In this document: positions 43,469 to 44,975 of the stretch, piece after piece
Numbering within the stretch: the stretch's first letter is position 1
Layout of the letters: each line of letters starts with the position of its first letter
Source of the DNA: Kutzneria sp. 744
Lineage (GTDB): Bacteria; Actinomycetota; Actinomycetes; Mycobacteriales; Pseudonocardiaceae
Direction of reading: 5' to 3'
NCBI RefSeq assembly: GCF_000568255.1
Contig: NZ_KK037166.1
Coordinates: forward strand, 2,347,527 to 2,392,501
Length of the DNA: 44,975 bases
Translations under genes and position numbers: made by a program
Notes under the pieces: model-generated
What the model saw: only the letters and a program-made list of their open reading frames with translations
What the model was told of the DNA's origin: nothing
Database searches by the model: none

Positions 43469-44975
43469 ATGAGCCACGGGCACGGGCACGGGTCTCACGG
43501 CCACGAGCCGGCGGCCCCGGCGTCGGCCAAGGTGCGCAGGCTGGTCATCGGCCTGCTGCTGCCGTTGGTCGCGCTGACGGTCGTCGGTGTGGCGCTGCTG
43601 TTCCCGTGGAGCGGACACACAACGAGCACGCCCGCGGGCGGGGCGATGGTCACCGAGCAGGGCGTCGTCACGAAGGTGGTGGCCAGCGACTGCGGTGGCG
43701 GCGCCGGAAACGGCGGCGGGGCCAAGCAGTGCGAGGCCGTCACGGTGCAGCTGGACAACCGGCAGAACATCACCGAGCCGATGCCGATCGAGCCGTCGAC
43801 GCCGCGCTTCACCGTCGGCGACAAGGTCGTGCTCGGCTACAACGGCGGCGACCCCAACGATCCCGGCTCCTACCAGCTCCAGGACTTCCAGCGCGGTTTC
43901 CCGTTGGCGCTGCTGGGTGTGCTGTTCGCGGCGGCGGTGTTGATCCTGGGGCGGATGCAGGGTCTGAAGGCGTTGGGCGCGCTGGTTCTCACCTTCGTGG
44001 TCATCGTCCTTTTTGTACTGCCGGCGATGGCCGCCGGAAAGGACCCGTTGTCGGTCGGCGTGGTCGGCGCCGCGGTGATCATGTTCATCGTGCTGTACCT
44101 GACGCACGGCCTGTCGGCGCGAACATCCACCGCCGTGGTCGGGACCCTGGTCAGCCTCGGCCTGATCGGCGTGCTGGGCTGGCTGTTCTCCGTGGTGGCG
44201 AACCTGACCGGCCTGGACGAGGACACCGCCAACCTGATCTCCGTGCTGGGGCACGGGATCGACGCCCGAGGCCTGCTGCTGGCCGGCATCGTCATCGGCT
44301 CCGTCGGTGTGCTCGACGACGTCACGGTCACGCAGACCAGCGCCGTGTGGGAGCTGCGGCGGGCCAACCCCAAGCTCGGCTGGCGCGACCTGTACGCCGC
44401 CGGGCTGCGCATCGGCCGCGACCACATGTCGTCCTCGGTCAACACGCTGGTGATGGCCTACGCCGGCGCGGGCCTGCCGCTGCTGCTGGCCTACGCGGCC
44501 AGCGGCCGCGGGCTCACGGATCTGCTGACCGCCGAGACCGTGGCCCAGGAGATCGTGCGTACCCTGGTCGGCAGCATCGGTCTGGTGGCCTCCGTGCCGA
44601 TCACGACCTTCTTGGCGGCGAAGATCGCCATGCAGGAGACGGTCGACGAGCCAGCGGTCGCCGAGCCCGAGGTCCCGGAACCGGAACCCTCGAAGGCCAA
44701 GACGGAGGAACCGGAACAGCCGGTGCGGCGCAAGCGTGTCAACCCGGACGACATGCCCACCGAACGCTTCGAGGGCGTGCGCCCGCGTGTCCAGAACCCG
44801 CCCGGGGCTGAGCAACACCAGCCGACGCAAGCCCTGCGCCGGCCGCAACCGCCCCGCCAGCAACCGCCCGAGCAGCAACCACACCGGCAGCCGCCCGAGC
44901 AGCACACGCAGGTGGCGCCGCGCCGAGGGCAGCTCCCTCCCCCGCCGGACCGCCGGCAGCCGCCGCCGGGGCAGG
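43469..44975 (+). CDS. YibE/F-like integral membrane protein, C-terminus cut by window edge
   Basis: 502 codons present, starting at the ATG of MSHGHGHGSHGHE behind AGGA (upstream in-frame starts at 43415 and 43463 are weaker). The N-terminus is His-rich (five His in the first 12 residues), suggesting metal binding. A membrane helix (VIGLLLPLVALTVVGVALLF), an extracytoplasmic beta domain (VTEQGVVTKVVASDCGG; VTVQLDNRQNITEPM) and about seven further helices follow, with the YibE/F hallmarks GRMQGLKALGALVLTFVVIV and GSVGVLDDVTVTQTSAVWEL. From about residue 400 the chain is a Pro/Gln/Glu-rich disordered tail that runs off the window. Role unknown; a transporter is possible. Confidence 0.88.
   Translation, partial: MSHGHGHGSHGHEPAAPASAKVRRLVIGLLLPLVALTVVGVALLFPWSGHTTSTPAGGAMVTEQGVVTKVVASDCGGGAGNGGGAKQCEAVTVQLDNRQNITEPMPIEPSTPRFTVGDKVVLGYNGGDPNDPGSYQLQDFQRGFPLALLGVLFAAAVLILGRMQGLKALGALVLTFVVIVLFVLPAMAAGKDPLSVGVVGAAVIMFIVLYLTHGLSARTSTAVVGTLVSLGLIGVLGWLFSVVANLTGLDEDTANLISVLGHGIDARGLLLAGIVIGSVGVLDDVTVTQTSAVWELRRANPKLGWRDLYAAGLRIGRDHMSSSVNTLVMAYAGAGLPLLLAYAASGRGLTDLLTAETVAQEIVRTLVGSIGLVASVPITTFLAAKIAMQETVDEPAVAEPEVPEPEPSKAKTEEPEQPVRRKRVNPDDMPTERFEGVRPRVQNPPGAEQHQPTQALRRPQPPRQQPPEQQPHRQPPEQHTQVAPRRGQLPPPPDRRQPPPGQ

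Noticed and set aside
43346-44905. Minus-strand extension of the radical SAM frame to 44905
   Set aside because: It overlaps the well-supported YibE/F-like gene and the SOS box, and lacks family resemblance.

Overview
The window is very GC-rich chromosomal DNA (GC-biased third codon positions, GTG/TTG starts, many stop/start overlaps) from a filamentous actinomycete. A DasR-type dre operator, an actinobacterial SOS box, XRE/DUF5753 and DUF574 genes, an ECF42/DGPF pair and a mycothiol-type DinB protein all fit. I favour the Pseudonocardiaceae, without being able to name the genus. I found no rRNA, tRNA, CRISPR array, complete insertion sequence or prophage.

Region 1 (1-8650): two tandem secreted S53 (sedolisin-type) peptidases, the left one cut by the window edge, an SGNH hydrolase, a low-GC island without genes, an APH-like kinase, aspS, and a secreted GH18 chitinase whose promoter carries a dre site. 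Region 2 (8569-15105): a small HTH regulator divergent from a DUF3887/alpha-beta hydrolase. Then an IclR regulator is divergent from a four-gene acyl-CoA operon (CaiB-type CoA-transferase, acetoacetate-decarboxylase-like protein, 3-hydroxyacyl-CoA dehydrogenase, ACX4-like acyl-CoA dehydrogenase) that ends in a canonical terminator. Region 3 (15111-24921) is accessory in character: a stand-alone LanC-like cyclase, a lipoprotein, a fragment of a molybdenum hydroxylase large subunit, a frameshifted glycine-zipper protein, a StyA-like monooxygenase, a DUF222/HNH nuclease followed at once by a SUKH-like protein, and an ECF sigma factor separated by about 0.3 kb of low-GC DNA from a zinc-finger/TM/GH128 protein with which it would normally form one polypeptide. 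An esterase behind a 20-bp palindrome follows.

Region 4 (24912-36142): a DUF4365 nuclease-like gene, then a seven-gene operon on the minus strand (TetR, TIGR03084-type protein, AtuA-like, acyl-CoA dehydrogenase, biotin-dependent carboxylase beta and alpha, second acyl-CoA dehydrogenase). Its genes are joined by overlaps or a 5-nt gap. It resembles terpenoid/leucine-type (Atu/Liu) catabolism and shares a palindromic operator with a divergent metallo-beta-lactamase-fold gene. Region 5 (36143-44975): DGPF/ECF42 pair, a YbhN-like membrane protein, an XRE/DUF5753 regulator with a small partner gene and twin operator-like repeats, a DUF574 methyltransferase, an intein-containing Rv2578c-type radical SAM gene under a perfect SOS box, and a YibE/F-like membrane protein cut by the right edge.

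The strongest leads are the split sigma factor/glycosidase, the nuclease-SUKH pair, the intein placed exactly at the radical SAM cluster cysteine with a dead homing endonuclease, the orphan LanC-like enzyme, and the decarboxylase-containing acyl-CoA operon.
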